NCBI GenBank assembly: GCA_035772735.1
Contig: JASDFA010000016.1
Coordinates: 148,502,501-148,566,500, forward strand
Reading direction: 5' to 3'
DNA: 64,000 nt
Source: Datura wrightii
Lineage: Eukaryota > Streptophyta > Magnoliopsida > Solanales > Solanaceae
In this document: piece after piece, positions 42,640 to 54,883 of the stretch
Layout of the letters: the number at the start of each line of letters is the position of its first letter
Position numbering within the stretch: the first letter of the stretch is position 1
Notes under the pieces: generated by a model
The model's database searches: none
Seen by the model: only the letters and a program-made list of their open reading frames with translations
What the model was told of the DNA's origin: nothing
Program-made: the position numbers and the translations under genes

Positions 42640-44215
42640 CTCAAGTTGAAACTAATCCGAAAGGTAATAAATATGGGTATTTAGCCATCATATCTGCTTC
42701 AGCTTCCTACGTAGCTCCCTCAACATGCTGGTTCCTCCACAAAACATTGACTGAGGCTACTTCTTTGTTTCTTAGCTTCCGAACCTGACGATCAAGTATT
42801 TCTACTAGAACCTTCTCATAACTAAGGCTATCTCTCACACCGATACTTTCCACCTAAACAACTAGAGCTGCATCACCCAAACACTTCTTTAAGAACGATA
42901 CATGAAAAACTGGACGGACTGAAGCTAATTCTGAGGGAAACTCAAACTCATATGCTACCTTGCCAACCCGTTTCACAATTTGGTACAAACCAACATATCG
43001 GGGACTAAGTTTTCCTTTCTTTTCGAACCTCATTACTCCCTTCAAGGTAGACACCTTTAGAAACACCTAATCATCGACTTCAAACTCAAGTTCTCTCCTC
43101 CTCACATCTACATAGGACTTTTGGCGACTCTGAGCTGTTTTCAACCTGTCCCTTATAAGCTAAAATTTCTTCATAGCCTCATGGATTGAATCTAGACCTA
43201 TCATCGCAGCTTCATCGATTTCAAATCAACCAATAGGCAATCTACATCTCCTCCCATAAAGAGCCTCAAATGAAGCCATCTGGATGCTAGAATGCTAGCT
43301 GTTGTTATATGCAAACTCAATGACAGGCAAATGATCATCCCAACTACCCTTGAAATTGATCATACACACTCTCAACATATCCTCAAGAGTCTGGATAGAC
43401 TGCTCGGCTTGATCATCTGTCTGTGGGTGAAAGGTTGTGCTAATCTGACCTAAGTACCAAGTCCCTTCTAAAACGATCTCTAAAACTGGGAGGTAAACTA
43501 AGTACCTCTATTCAGTATGATGGACAATGGCACTCCATGCAACCGAACTAACTCCCAAATGTATAATTTGGCATAATCCTCTGCTGAGTCGGTAGTTTTG
43601 ACCGGTAGGATATGAGCTGCTTTTGTCAACCTGTCCACAACCACCCAAATAGAGTCATACTATCGATGAGTCCGAGGCAACCCTGTCATGTAGTCCATAT
43701 TGATCTCCTCCCACTTCCAAGTAGGGATACTGATGTCTTGAAGTACACCTCCTGGTCTCTAGTGCTCAACCTTCACCTGTTGACAATTCGGACACTTAGC
43801 CACAAACTCTGCTATGTCCTTCTTCATGCCATTCCACCAATAGACTTCCCAATAGGTCACGGTACATCTTGGTGGCACCTAGATCTATAGAGTAGTTGGA
43901 ACCATGAGCTTCATGCAACATCCGCTCCCTCAAGTCACCAACATCTGGTACACACAAATGACCCTGATATCAAAGTATACTATCTCCCCCTTGGGAGAAA
44001 ACATCGACCTTTTGATTTTGAACCACTTCCTTCAACTTCACCAAAATAGGATCTTCGTCTTGTCTAGCCTCAACATCAATCACCAAAGATGATTCTAATC
44101 CATTCTGAATAATGACACCACCATGCGTTGAATCAACAAGACAGACTCCTAGCCATACAAGCCGATGTACACCCCTCACTAACTCCTTTCTTTCCTCATA
44201 TATAATGATTGCATG
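42640..44215 (-). pseudogene. Family F integrase and chromodomain remnant
   Basis: Minus-strand fragments in several frames. GKLSPRYVGLYQI and SVRPVFHVSFLKK (43066-42854) are the integrase C-terminus, integrase core motifs lie around 43500-43700, and a segment with GLESSLVIDVEARQDEDP (44179-43970) corresponds to the linker before the zinc-binding domain. Many stops and indels. Upstream pol and gag are missing; the fragment ends near 44215 where plus-strand sequence of family G begins. Confidence 0.8.
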
Positions 44216-44239
44216 TCTCTATTTTCTATATGTTTTCTC

Positions 44240-45848
44240 ACATTCGAGGACGAATGTTCCCAAGGGAGAGATATTGTAATACCCTGAAATGCCTAAGATT
44301 AGACCCAGGAATTAAAAATGGAAGATGGCTGAAATTGGGAAAAATCCCACTGAACGGATGACCCAACGAATCATTGGTCCAACCAATGACCCATGAAAAG
44401 TAGTCGTGGGAAGGTTGGCCTAGTGGCACTGGGAAACAATGATCAAAGTGACGACTCATTGTTCGTTACAACGAGTCATCGTATGGAGCCGTGGTGGGAA
44501 CCAGTCCTCAACTTAAGGGAAAGTAACGAGTCATCCCACGATCCGTCGTGAGGAGTAGTGGGTCGTGGTCACCAGTCATGGGATGAGATATCAATATTTT
44601 TCCAGTCTACATAACGGAAGCTAACCACACTCATTGGAGGAAGTAACAAGTCGTGGTGAGGGTCGTGGGAAGGATTAGTACAGGACCTAAAGGAGGAACC
44701 AAAGGACAAAGCAACGACTTGTCCTTTGGAGAAACAACTCATCTGGTCGAGTCGTAAGAAGGAATTTGAAAGCATGAATTGAGGAATCGGATCAAATGGC
44801 TCGATACCACGAGTCATGGTATCATGTAACAACTCGTGGGACTGTCCGTTGGTTCACCTAATGCAGATTTTTTTCAGGATTTTCATGAAGGGCTTTTTCA
44901 TCATTCCTACACTCTAAAGTCCTAAACTACGTCTTTTAAAGTTATTTTCTGAGCGTATTAAGATTGATTAAGCCCTTCTAACCTATTCACATTCCATGCA
45001 TGCAAAGTTAAGGGATTGATAAGGTAATCAAGCTTGTTCTTCAAGGTTTTCTTCAAATTTTCCTTTGGGCTTTCAAGGAGTGGTGAGATTTGATTTTCCC
45101 CAGGTATGTAAGGTTATGAATGGGTGAATCCTTTCACACCCACTCCCAATCTCTTTCAATTTATGTAATTTCCTATCTAAACCCTATGGGGTTTTTACCT
45201 AATGCATGAAAATTCGATTCTCTACTTGGGATTGATCTAACAGAGTTACTATTAATTACAATTTATGGGCAAGTTTTATGTTGTTTTTCATTAAAAATCA
45301 TGTTTCAAGTTTTACAAATCAAAATGCCCATTTATGAAAGGTTCTTGAAAGTCAAGGTTTATGACGAATGTTCAAGTATTATGAAGTATTGATGATGAAA
45401 GGTATTTTTTCAAGTTACCCATGTTTATAATCATGATTTCGAATGAATTGAGTATTTTCAAGCATGTTAAAGTATTGGGAAATGCCCACATTTTCAAGAA
45501 TGATTTACGATTTATGAAATGGATCTTATGATTTATTGATTTATGATGTTGGCCGATTAAAGGGCCTTTGATTCTTGGATAATCATGTTTTATTGGGGAT
45601 CAATTATGATAAATGTTTATTTGTCCATGAATCTTTGAATGATATTATTGATTAACATATGAGCCTAATATGCATGTTTTTGAGAGTCGTGTTTAGCATC
45701 GAGCAGCCCGACATTCAAAGGACTATGCCGGTGTCTCATAACCACGTGCCACTGTGGGTTTATAATAATACACTACAATGATATTGATACTGTGTTTCAT
45801 GATATCAAATAATGAACGTCCCTCGCCTGGCAAGCCAGGGGTGACTTT
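44240..45848 (+). repeat. Family G (same as F) 3' LTR, plus orientation, with polypurine tract and hairpin
   Basis: Hairpin ACATTCG-AGGA-CGAATGT at 44240-44257, purine run CAAGGGAGAGATA, then the LTR from TGTAATACCC at 44275. Words such as ACGAGTCAT and GTCGTGGGA recur between 44350 and 44860. The LTR is interrupted at 45849 by an LTR fragment of the A/D family and is not seen to resume. Almost no internal region remains upstream. Confidence 0.75.
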
Positions 45849-46822
45849 TGTTCGGGTGTTTGCTATATGGGTTATATAAAACCGACACGCAAGTGCACGT
45901 GGTCAAACAAGTAGTAAGTGGCTTAAGTAAGCCAAGTATAGATCCAAGGAGACTCTGGATAAGTAAAAATTGCTCAAGTATACTATATTCTATCTTACTT
46001 CTATATATGCTGACGACAAAGTAACCAAAAGTTAAATAATTTGTTTATAAATTATATAATAAAACTATTAACAAATATCTACTTTGAATTGAAACTATGG
46101 ATATGAGCATGCCAAGGTTAAGAACATGTAATGAACATGATTATCAACATACATTGGTTAATCTTCTCTTCCAGTTGCTAGCCAAGAACATTGGCCTAGA
46201 GATTAAAACTCTCGTATTTAATCTCACTTAAGAATCATAAACCATCCGTCTACATTTCTGTGATCAAATGCAATTTATTACCTAGCAATACAATTCCGGT
46301 TCCTAAATTGACTAATACGGCTTTCAAGTATATTTCTATCAGCACATCAAAACCCAATTTTTCCAAATCAAGTGAAGAACAATACCCTATTAATTCACAA
46401 CTTTCCAATTTCGTGCTCTCTCGAGTGAAATCGGACTTTTTAGATGTACATTAATGTCGGCCACACACCAATGCAGTAGAAACAAGAATTAATAGAACAA
46501 CATGGAAGAAGAAGATGAAAAACCATATAATTCAATAATCAAAATTCATCACAAATGTTCATAACCTCAGCAAGGAAGGGAATCAGCCACTCATTTGTGG
46601 ATTAATCATCCTAAAACAAGTGTTAATCATACAAACAATTGATTGAAAGAAGAAAGAAAGAGAGAAAAACCCTGAGCTTTTTCGTCCCTCAACTGCCTGT
46701 AACCCACGTCCTTGCTCCACCAAGTCTGAATTCTGAAAAATAAACCTAAGTGTGCTATTTATAGTAGTAGGACTCTTTCCCGGAATAACAAGCAACGTGT
46801 CACGGAGTGCATCGCGGAGCAC
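45849..46822 (-). repeat. LTR fragment of the A/D family
   Basis: Starts TGTTCGGG on the + strand and follows the D LTR (AAAACCGACACGCAAGTG, then TCTACATTTCTGTGATCAAATG) up to the first palindromic word at about 46795-46820, where it stops abruptly against element H. Roughly 970 bp of the 1471-bp LTR. More diverged than the D LTRs. Confidence 0.8.
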
Positions 46823-47475
46823 CCTTTCTCCCTATTTACTTTTAGTCTTTAACAGCTTACTTATTGCTTTACATATTCGGTACATATTGTACTAACGCCC
46901 AACGCCCATCCCCGGGAGCTGCATTACTTGCCTGCAGGTTTAGATAGACAGAGTTCAAGCTTTTTGGCAGCATCTATTCAGAGTCAAAAGTTTGGCCAGC
47001 TTCCTTCCTTCAGAGTTGCCAGGTTGTAGAGGTTACAGTCTTTCAATTTTATAGCATTCGGCGTAGGCTGGGGCCCTGTCTCAACCACTATTTGTATTCT
47101 TAGAGGCTTGCAGACTACAGTTGCAACTTAGTTAGTTATTGTTGGTCATGTGGGGCCTAAATTAACTATGTTTTGAGTGTTGGCCATGTGGGCCTAATAT
47201 AGTATCTTGTTCTCATTTCTGTTATTACTAGACAGCATGGTGGTTTTGTCTGCCCGCATAGGATCCCTTTTGTTGCCTGTTATTGGATAGCTATTTTTAT
47301 TTACAGGCGGCTATATGACCTTGTCGGCTGGAGGCTGTGTTTACAGCCAAGATATAGCTCATTATTTCTTAAATTGAGTTGTAGGAATGCACCAGACGTG
47401 CATAAGCCCAACCAAGTTGTCAGATCCCAGTATGGCACTAGGTGCCAGTCATGCCTCCTAAGGTGGGGCATGACA
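46823..47475 (+). repeat. Element H 5' LTR, right part only
   Basis: Aligns with 52845-53489 of the 3' LTR. The left two thirds are missing where the A/D-family LTR fragment abuts. After the end at 47475 the sequence TTTGGTGTCATAGCAG is a mutated copy of the tRNA-Met primer site TTTGGTATCAGAGCAG. Confidence 0.75.
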
Positions 47476-50255
47476 AATTTGGTGTCATAGCAGTTCATAT
47501 CCTAGGGAGTCTGCAAGCCGTGTCTAGTAGAGTCTTGCTTATAAATGTGTTGTGCACCACATTCTATAAGCAGGTGGCTATGAGGCATGATAGTATGGTT
47601 ACCTTTTCTTCTCGTCAAATCGTGCTATAGAGCCGAGTTGTACAGGGTCGAGTCCCTAAGCTTTCATTACTATGTCTGTATAGAATAATGTGCGGTATGA
47701 GGCAGACTCCAGTCAGCGGCAAGATAACTACAGCAGGAGAAGGAAGTACCAGTGTTATGCCATAGTTAGGGGGCAGCAAGCTTGAGGACGAAGGCGGATG
47801 CCTTTTAATCTTTCCAATACCTTCCTGAGGCACCAGGAACTTCATAAGGTAATAGATATGTCAGCATCGTTCCTAGTTCTTTCTACAACATCAGAGTAGG
47901 AGATTAGGAGTATATTATATATATGAGTTGACTTACTTACCAGATATATAGAATAAGACAGGGGCGACAGCCAACATTAGGTTACCTGAAGGTACAAAAA
48001 AGGAGGGAATTACGGGATTCTTGCCTCCAACCCTTCAGATGTTGTATAGTTCCATACCTCAGTTCTATTATAGTGAGATATAGCTACCTTCTGCCTCCCA
48101 GTTCTATTCTAGTATAACAAAGAGTGTTAGCATTGAGGTGATGTTTCCCAGAGTAAATAGTAAGGGAGGGTTAGATCCATTAACTCCTAGAAAGTGTTAG
48201 GAAGTGGTTGAGACCCCTAGTACTTAGATAAATTATCTAAACCTTTATGATAGTAAACCAGGAGAACAGATAAGACTGGAAGTAGGTCTTAAGTATATGT
48301 GAGAGTCCATAAGTGACAACCCCCCCAGTAATAGTAAAGTCCAGGTCACAAATAAGCTGATTCCGATGGAATATGCTAGTGACAGTAAGGTATACTTGCA
48401 AGATAATGGTTATAGCCCTAGCCTATTGTATCGAAGGACAGAAAGATTATATGAATGAGATAGGCCCGAGTGTGGGTCAGAAGGATGCAGGTCAGTAGAC
48501 TTGGTTAGTAAAATCCTTGACAGCACAAGGTAGAAGGCACGAACCCCATAGTTCAGTCCAATGGAAACAAGGGGAAAGGCACGAGTATCTAACTTTGGGG
48601 GAAACTAGAATCACCTCTAGGTTGGAGCAGGTTGACAGAGCATAGGACCACTGCCAAATGTTAAAAACTGAACATTGGGCTGAAATCTAAGGGATAGTGA
48701 GGTTGTAACTTACGATGCTGCAATGTCAACACTAATTGTGGAAGTACATAGAGATTCTAACCTGGTACAGCCTAAAGACAAGGCCCAATAGGAAGTTATT
48801 GGCCTTAAGATAACAAGGGGGTGGAGTCATAAGACCTAGAGGTCGACTCTGCGTTCTAAGGTGGTAGGACTTCGTTAGCAGACCATGGCCATGGTGCACT
48901 ATGTCCATAATTTCCTTCACCCAGAATTTAATGAAAGCACATTCGGACGTAAAGAGAGACCTACTGACGACATGGGAAGAGGGAGGTATTATGGAGTCAT
49001 AGCATAGAGTTCTAATGACCAGCCAGGGGAGGCTAGATAGTAGGAACTGAGTAGTCCAATTCAAGAGGTGATCATATCTATAAGGGAGTTAAAAGTAATA
49101 GATATGAATACAATTATAGGATTATCTCATTCCAGGTGTAAATTGACCTCACTTGAGTCAATATGGTAAGGCTAACAAGATCGACTAAAGTCTTGCTAAA
49201 TAGAAGTATATTTCAGCTAAAGGCTATGTTGAGTTAAATGTTTCAGCTAAAAGCTATGTTGAGTTAAATGTTTAAGAAGTAGTTTGGTCGCGTGGAGCCC
49301 AAGTACTCCATAAACTCTAACATAGGGACACAACATACAGTTAGGTTTTAGAAAGGCTTTCAGAACCAATTGGGATGCATATTATGTTGAGTACAACTCC
49401 TTGTCTCTGAACAAATGGCTAAGCAGAGAACACAACCTAGATGTCAAGGGTCCATTATGAGTGAAAGTGGAAGCCCCCTAAGGCAAATTAGAGGCAGTTG
49501 AACCATGGCATATTATGATAGCTAGATTGAAAATTTAAACTTACATGGAAATGGGTACCGATAACCTAGGGTCGTCGGAAGTCCTACCCTAATGTATGAC
49601 ATAAGCAACTAAGAGTTGAAGCAACTGTTGGGTATTTCTAGAAACTTCACCAAAGAACGGCATTGCGAGGTTTGGAAAAAAGGGAAAGTTTAGCCCTAGA
49701 TCCATCGGCCCATATCATATCCTCTGAAGGACAGGTACGGTGGCATCTGATCTGGACCTATCTCCAGAGCTAAAATTTGTCCACCCGGTCTTTCACGTGT
49801 CAATTTTGTGAAAGTGTATAAGGGACCTACGAAGATGCTTAGGTTACTGAAGAGTTAACCTACGAAGAGGTCCCAGTGGTCACATTAGACCGATAAATTC
49901 GTAGATTGAGGACAAAAGATGTAGCCTCTATTAAAGTTGAGGATGATATGGAATCTACATATCCTCATATGTGCCAGGACAGATCCAGATTATGCAATTA
50001 AGGTGAGGTTGTTGTTCAATTGTTATTTTACTACTTATGCTATCAGTTCTACTATTTAGCTATCCCTTATTATCATGTTATGGTTGTTGTAGCATCCTGC
50101 GAGGTGCCTATGTTAGACTTTTCTGTATTTCAGGTATCAAGATAGTCCATATTATAGAGGAGACTCTGTCGAAATTTTTCTAAATCTTGGGTAAGAAAGT
50201 TAACTCCTTTAAGTTTGAAGATGACATTCGAGGATGAATGTTCCTGGGGGGAGGA
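47476..50255 (+). pseudogene. Element H internal remnant
   Basis: Most of gag and pol is lost or unreadable. Near 49660-49810 a plus-strand translation shows the integrase C-terminal motif FGKKGKFSPRSIGPYHIL and then VHPVFHVSIL. Near 49865-49990 there is a chromodomain remnant (YEEVPVV, IRRLRTKDVAS, EDDMESTYPHM) with an internal deletion. The part 48262-48845 recurs at 63418-64000. Two 30-bp tandem units lie at 49211-49270. The hairpin ACATTCG-AGGA-TGAATGT and a G-rich tract lie at 50224-50255. Confidence 0.65.
50224..50255 (+). promoter_or_regulatory. Element H polypurine tract with AGGA hairpin
   Basis: Seven-bp stem with AGGA loop (50224-50241; loop-closing pair G-U), then CCTGGGGGGAGGA, directly before the LTR start TGTTACACCCC at 50256. 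Confidence 0.8.
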
Positions 50256-53200
50256 TGTTACACCCCGTAGAATGCTATCGATTAGTAGGCTAACATATGG
50301 ATTGTGACAAGGAATAAAAGTTTGACGCGTGTGGGAAAAGCCTCGAAACTCAATCGAGCGAGGCCAGGCCGCAAGGGCCAGTGCGATGCACCAGTACCCT
50401 GGCGCCCTGTGCAGCACAGCGCGCCAGCCCTGTTGGCGCCTTGAGAGGCGCAGCACGGCAGGGGAATTGGCGGGAGGCTGCCCTGTGCCACTGGCCATGC
50501 GCTATATAAATACACCCCTTGTTATTTCCAATTCATTCTTTAAGTGAGATCACGACCAGGTAAGACAGAGTATGTGACTTTCAAGTAGTTTTCGCCTGAT
50601 TACGCTACCAAAGGCCACCCAAACTCAAATTAACTTCAGGTATCGAGTTCTAAGCCTGTAGGGAGCATTACTACAGAGTTATTTTCTCAAAATTCGCTCG
50701 GCAAATCGAAACTCTACCGAGTATAAGTAGTCAAAATTGCTCCAAACTGATTCCTAAATGATCACAGGCTTCAAGTAAGCATTTCTCCTTTCTGAACTCT
50801 CAGGAAATTATAGGTTTTAGGCAGAATTTTTGCAAAGTTGAAGTATTATTGTTATTAGTATCAAAAGTTTCCATTTTATGCCGAATTTGGTATTGAAATT
50901 CATCTCTTTCTCCTAGTATTACGGTTACAGCTGAAAAGGGCTGATAAATACAAGTTGAAAGTCGTCAGTTATTTGGGGAAATGGAAGTCAAGGTATGTAA
51001 GGCTTATCCCTCGGCAAGTTATTCTCATCATACAATGCTACGATTTATGTTGTTGAATTGAAATAGCGGTCCCATATGCTGCAAATAGTTGCTACCAGTA
51101 GATTGTGATTATACATGTTGTAATTAGCTGTTGATGGTATATAAAAATCAGATATGTTGTGATTAGTTGCTATCAGTAGATTACAGCTATATTTGTTATG
51201 GTTAATTTCTACAAACTGTATATAGATTATACCACAGTATCCATCATCGGGAAAGAACATGTTAAGTGTGATACGCAGTAAGAAGAATCATAGAAACTTT
51301 TTCTATTCTCCAGTCCATTGTATTAGTAGTTTATTTCCATGCCTAGACCTTTGAAGCTCGAGAATAATTATCGGGCCTGAGTTAGTAAGTTGAACAGCAT
51401 AGGCGTAGCTAGGCAATTTAACTACCAGTTTGGTGCCTGTATTGTCAGGAAAGCACTCCTAGAGGCCATTGGCGTACTCTTACGCCCTAGAGCCAGAAAT
51501 TTAGATAGGAAGGCCACACTTTAGAGTCAGCATCCTAGGGTTATCTAGTGAACTGAGTGACAACCTGCCATCAAATTAGCTATTACTAATGATTATCAGT
51601 CCTAGGTTAGTTAGCATTCATCATAAAGGTCGCCCAGGAAGCTATCCTAGTCATCTAGGTCAAATAGACCCATGGGTACCCTAAGGAAGCGAACCTTATC
51701 GACAGTTAGATGCCAGGTCAGTTCCCCAGCCAGTTCTTATAAACTACTCAGGTACAGATTACCGAGAGTGGCTAAGTCTATATAAACTTGTCTATAAGGT
51801 TAGGAATCACCCAGAAAAGTCATATAAGATCTGAGCAAACCAAGATGAGATCTAAGGGACTAGCACCATGTTAGTGCAATACTACCCACTAGCTAAGAAT
51901 GTCGATAAGCTACCTATGGAGGATTAGGGGTCGATTGCTTAAAAGCATGTTCGGTCAGTAACAGCCCTACAGTCATTCTAAGCAGAGGAACTAAGTAATT
52001 AGTTATCCGCAACCCCACAGTTGGTTATGAGTTACAGTTGTCCCGGCAGGACATTCAAAGTTATGTTAGGCCACTCCAAATCTCGCCCTATCCTGTCTAG
52101 ACCATTAGAGATCATGATCGCTGCCAGGGTCCTCTGATCAGATACAGGTACACGGGAATGCCTGCTAGTATCCTTATCGACTATTCTAGGGGGCGAGCAA
52201 TGGGTAGTGTTAGGCCCAGGAGGCCAGATACTCCTTTTGAGTGGCTGGATTGAGACTTCAGTATGGAACCTCGGGTGGAGTTCTCACTTAGGAGCCTTCC
52301 ATGACCACCCTACGGTTACTAGCTGTGTCGTTGCCCGTGAGGGGCTATATGATGTTGCTCCAAGGAGCGGTATGCCATCTGTGAGGGATGAAAATAAGGT
52401 CCAATGACCTTATACAGTCCATTTCATGGTTGGACTATTTTTATGTCGCATTGGCACTACACCCTCGACGAGCCTGGTGCCCCGGGTGTAGTTATCAAGA
52501 GTCCATCAGACTCAGACACAGCCACAAATCAGGAGCCAAGCGGGCTCAGTTGCATACTTAGGGGGACAGTTAGGTTGGCTATAGCACCAGTAGAGTCATA
52601 GAAACCTGGCTAGGGGTATATAGATTGAGGTGTACCTGTCAGGGCTTATGGGGGTCCCGGTAGGTTATTTCTGTGTTGCTTGTACCTTTCAGGCTTATGG
52701 GGGCCAGGTTAGGTTCTTATTTGTATTCTTATCTGCTAGTTATAGCTTATGAATATATGCTTGTACAGTCATAGCTCACATACGTGTAGTGCTTTGCTAG
52801 ATGCAGATTATGAATAAGATAGCTTATAGGTTAATCTTTCTTCCCCTTCTCTCTATTTACATTCAGTCTTTAACAACTTACTTATTGCTTTACATATTTA
52901 GTACATATTGTAGTGACGCCCATCCCAGGGTGCTGCATTACTTTCTTGCAGGTTTAGATAGATAGAGTTCAGGCATTTTAGTAGTAGTTGCTTAGAGTCA
53001 GAATTTTTGCCATCTCCCTTCCTTCGGAGTTGCCAGGTTGTAGAGGTTACAGTCTTTCAGTTGTATAGCATTCGAGGTAGCTTGGGGCCCTGTCCCGACC
53101 ACTATTTGTATTCTTAGAGGCTTGCAGACTACAATCGTCAGTTAGTTAGTTATTATTGGCCGCGTGAGGCTAAATTAGCTATGTTTCATGTGTTGGCTAT

Positions 53201-53489
53201 GTGGGACCTAATATAGTAGCTTGTCCTCATTTTTGTTATAATTAGACAGCATGGTGGTCTTGTTGGCTTGCATAGGATCCCTTTGTTGCCTACTGTTGGA
53301 TAGCTGTTTTTATTTACAGGTGGCTATACGACCTTGTCGAATAGAGGTTGTGTTTACAACTAAGATATAGCCCATTGTTTTCTTAAATTGAGTTGCAGGC
53401 ATGCAGCAGACGTGCATAAGCCTAGCCAGGTTGTTAGATCCCAGTTGGGCACTAGGTGCCAATCATGCCTCCCAAGGTGGGGCGTGACA
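50256..53489 (+). repeat. Element H 3' LTR
   Basis: 3234 bp from TGTTACACCCC to GGGGCGTGACA. A GC-rich block with inverted GGCGCC and CAGCACAG words (about 50340-50500) precedes a TATA box TATATAAA at 50503-50510. Imperfect repeats occur at 51060-51240 and around 52630-52720. The overlapping frames at 50130-50547 on both strands are artefacts of this GC-rich block. Confidence 0.75.
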
Positions 53490-53870
53490 ACTAAAGGTAG
53501 CTAAGTTCGTAAATCTGAAGCAGGGGGGGATGACGGTACAGGAGTATGCTCTCGAGTTTACTCGCTTTAAAAAGTAGGCCCTAGAGTTAGTGGTCGATCA
53601 GAGGGCGCGGGTTAGCCCATTTGTTCATGGCGTGGCGGGCTATTTGGATAAAGATTGCAGGACCTCTATACTCCACCAAGACATGGATTTCCCTCAGATA
53701 GTGTTGTACGCCCAGCAGATTGAGGCGGCTCATATGAGGGAGAGAGAGGCCAAAAGGGCCCGAAAAGATAGCCATGGATTTACTCATTAGAGATACGGTG
53801 ATGGTCACCACCCTAAGTTTATGCAGAGGTCACTCGCTCCAGCACCATCATCAACTAGTGTTCCATCCAG
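53490..53870 (+). pseudogene. Gypsy gag fragment
   Basis: Plus-strand translation reads KQGGMTVQEYALEFTRF, a stop, then VVDQRARVSPFVHGVAGYL and IVLYAQQIEAAHMREREAKR. These match the conserved part of gypsy gag (matching VREYSLQFDSLARYAP in B) at the family level only. A short isolated piece between the H LTR and an F-family LTR fragment; it may be the target into which H inserted. Confidence 0.65.
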
Positions 53871-54283
53871 TGGGAGTCTAGACTCCAAAATCCATGTGGT
53901 AAGCTAATATATGAATTTAAATAAATCATGAAACATACTTGATTAAACAGGCTTACCCAATACTTAAACATGCTTGATATAGACTTGATCATTTGAAAAC
54001 ATGAACATAGACATGGGTAATCCGAAATCATAATTTCTTCATAAACATCTCATCATGCTTGAATACATATTTCATAGATCTTAACTTTCATGAACTTCCA
54101 TGGATGGAAATCATAATTTATAAAACATGAAATCATAATTGATAATTGAAAACATTGTAAAATATGCCTATTAATCATAATTCAACATTAGGAACATGCT
54201 TGGATCATACCCATGACTGAAACTTAGAGAATTCACATACTGGGTAAAAACCCTATAGATTCATAAATTAGAATTTTCATGTT
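53871..54283 (-). repeat. F-family LTR fragment
   Basis: Colinear with 41275-41684 of the F LTR, beginning at TGGGAGTCTAGACTCC. Ends abruptly inside the LTR at both sides. Confidence 0.8.
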
Positions 54284-54290
54284 TTGAGGG

Positions 54291-54426
54291 TGTTATACAC
54301 CGAAAGCCGAAAGATTAGACCCAGGAGTTGAAATAGAGAAAACTTTAAATCTGGAACCAGTCATCAGGATGGGTCGTGAGGTAACCTGTGGAAGAAGCCC
54401 ACCAATCATGATGTGACTCATGGAGT
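54291..54426 (+). repeat. G-family LTR start fragment flanking the provirus
   Basis: TGTTATACACC with GATTAGACCCAGGA matches the start of the LTR at 44275. It is cut at about 54426 by the inverted provirus piece. LTR sequence of similar word content resumes after the provirus at 62952. Confidence 0.6.
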
Positions 54427-54845
54427 TTGATGGTCTTACTCAGATATTTAATCCTTTCAAATTCATGAATATCAAAGGACCAGCAGATAATATATGAAAT
54501 TTTTTTTGCAATAAAAAACTTACACAATTTAATATTTTCTGGTAGGGTAGAAATATTCTGCTCTACCTGAAATTTTTCAAACTGTCTCTGAAAATGTTTT
54601 GACAATACCTATTTATTTCCTCCGAATTGGTTCCACCATTCGTAAAACCATCTGGAATGATCGCGCTTTTCATCTTCATTTAACGGATCGTAGAAAATGA
54701 CTTGGAAATTAATTACAAAGGCAGGAGCAAAATAAAAGAAAATACTACAAGTAGTAATAAAGTAGAAGAAAAAGATACTTAATAAGAGTGTTTATTGATA
54801 AGAAGGAAAAATAGAGAACATAGAGAGGTTTGGGCAATTTCGAAG
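54427..54845 (-). repeat. Inverted provirus piece: part of third frame fused to the leader
   Basis: 54427-54676 is the inverse of about 61745-61999. 54677-54845 is the inverse of about 62607-62770. Read on the minus strand, the leader runs to CCGTTAAATG and then joins AAGATGAAAAGCG of the third frame, skipping nearly all of the genome. At 54845/54848 the inverted leader meets the direct leader with a few shared bases (AAGT). Confidence 0.85.
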
Positions 54846-54867
54846 TCATTTTCTACGATCCGTTAAA

Positions 54868-54883
54868 TGGTATCAGAGCCATG
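54868..54883 (+). promoter_or_regulatory. Provirus primer binding site (tRNA-Met)
   Basis: TGGTATCAGAGCCATG, the canonical caulimovirid sequence complementary to initiator tRNA-Met. By convention this marks position 1 of such genomes. Confidence 0.9.

Larger units (their letters stand above)
46823..53489 (+). mobile_element. Element H: decayed Ty3/gypsy element of the E family, plus orientation
   Basis: 5' LTR truncated (46823-47475), degenerate primer site, internal remnant (47476-50255), full 3' LTR (50256-53489). LTR ends read GGGGCATGACA and GGGGCGTGACA, the reverse of the E LTR start. No intact gene. Confidence 0.75.

Noticed and set aside
50130..50547. Overlapping frames of 60-120 codons on both strands
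   Set aside because: They sit in the GC-rich palindromic block and TATA region of the H LTR, where few stops are expected by composition.
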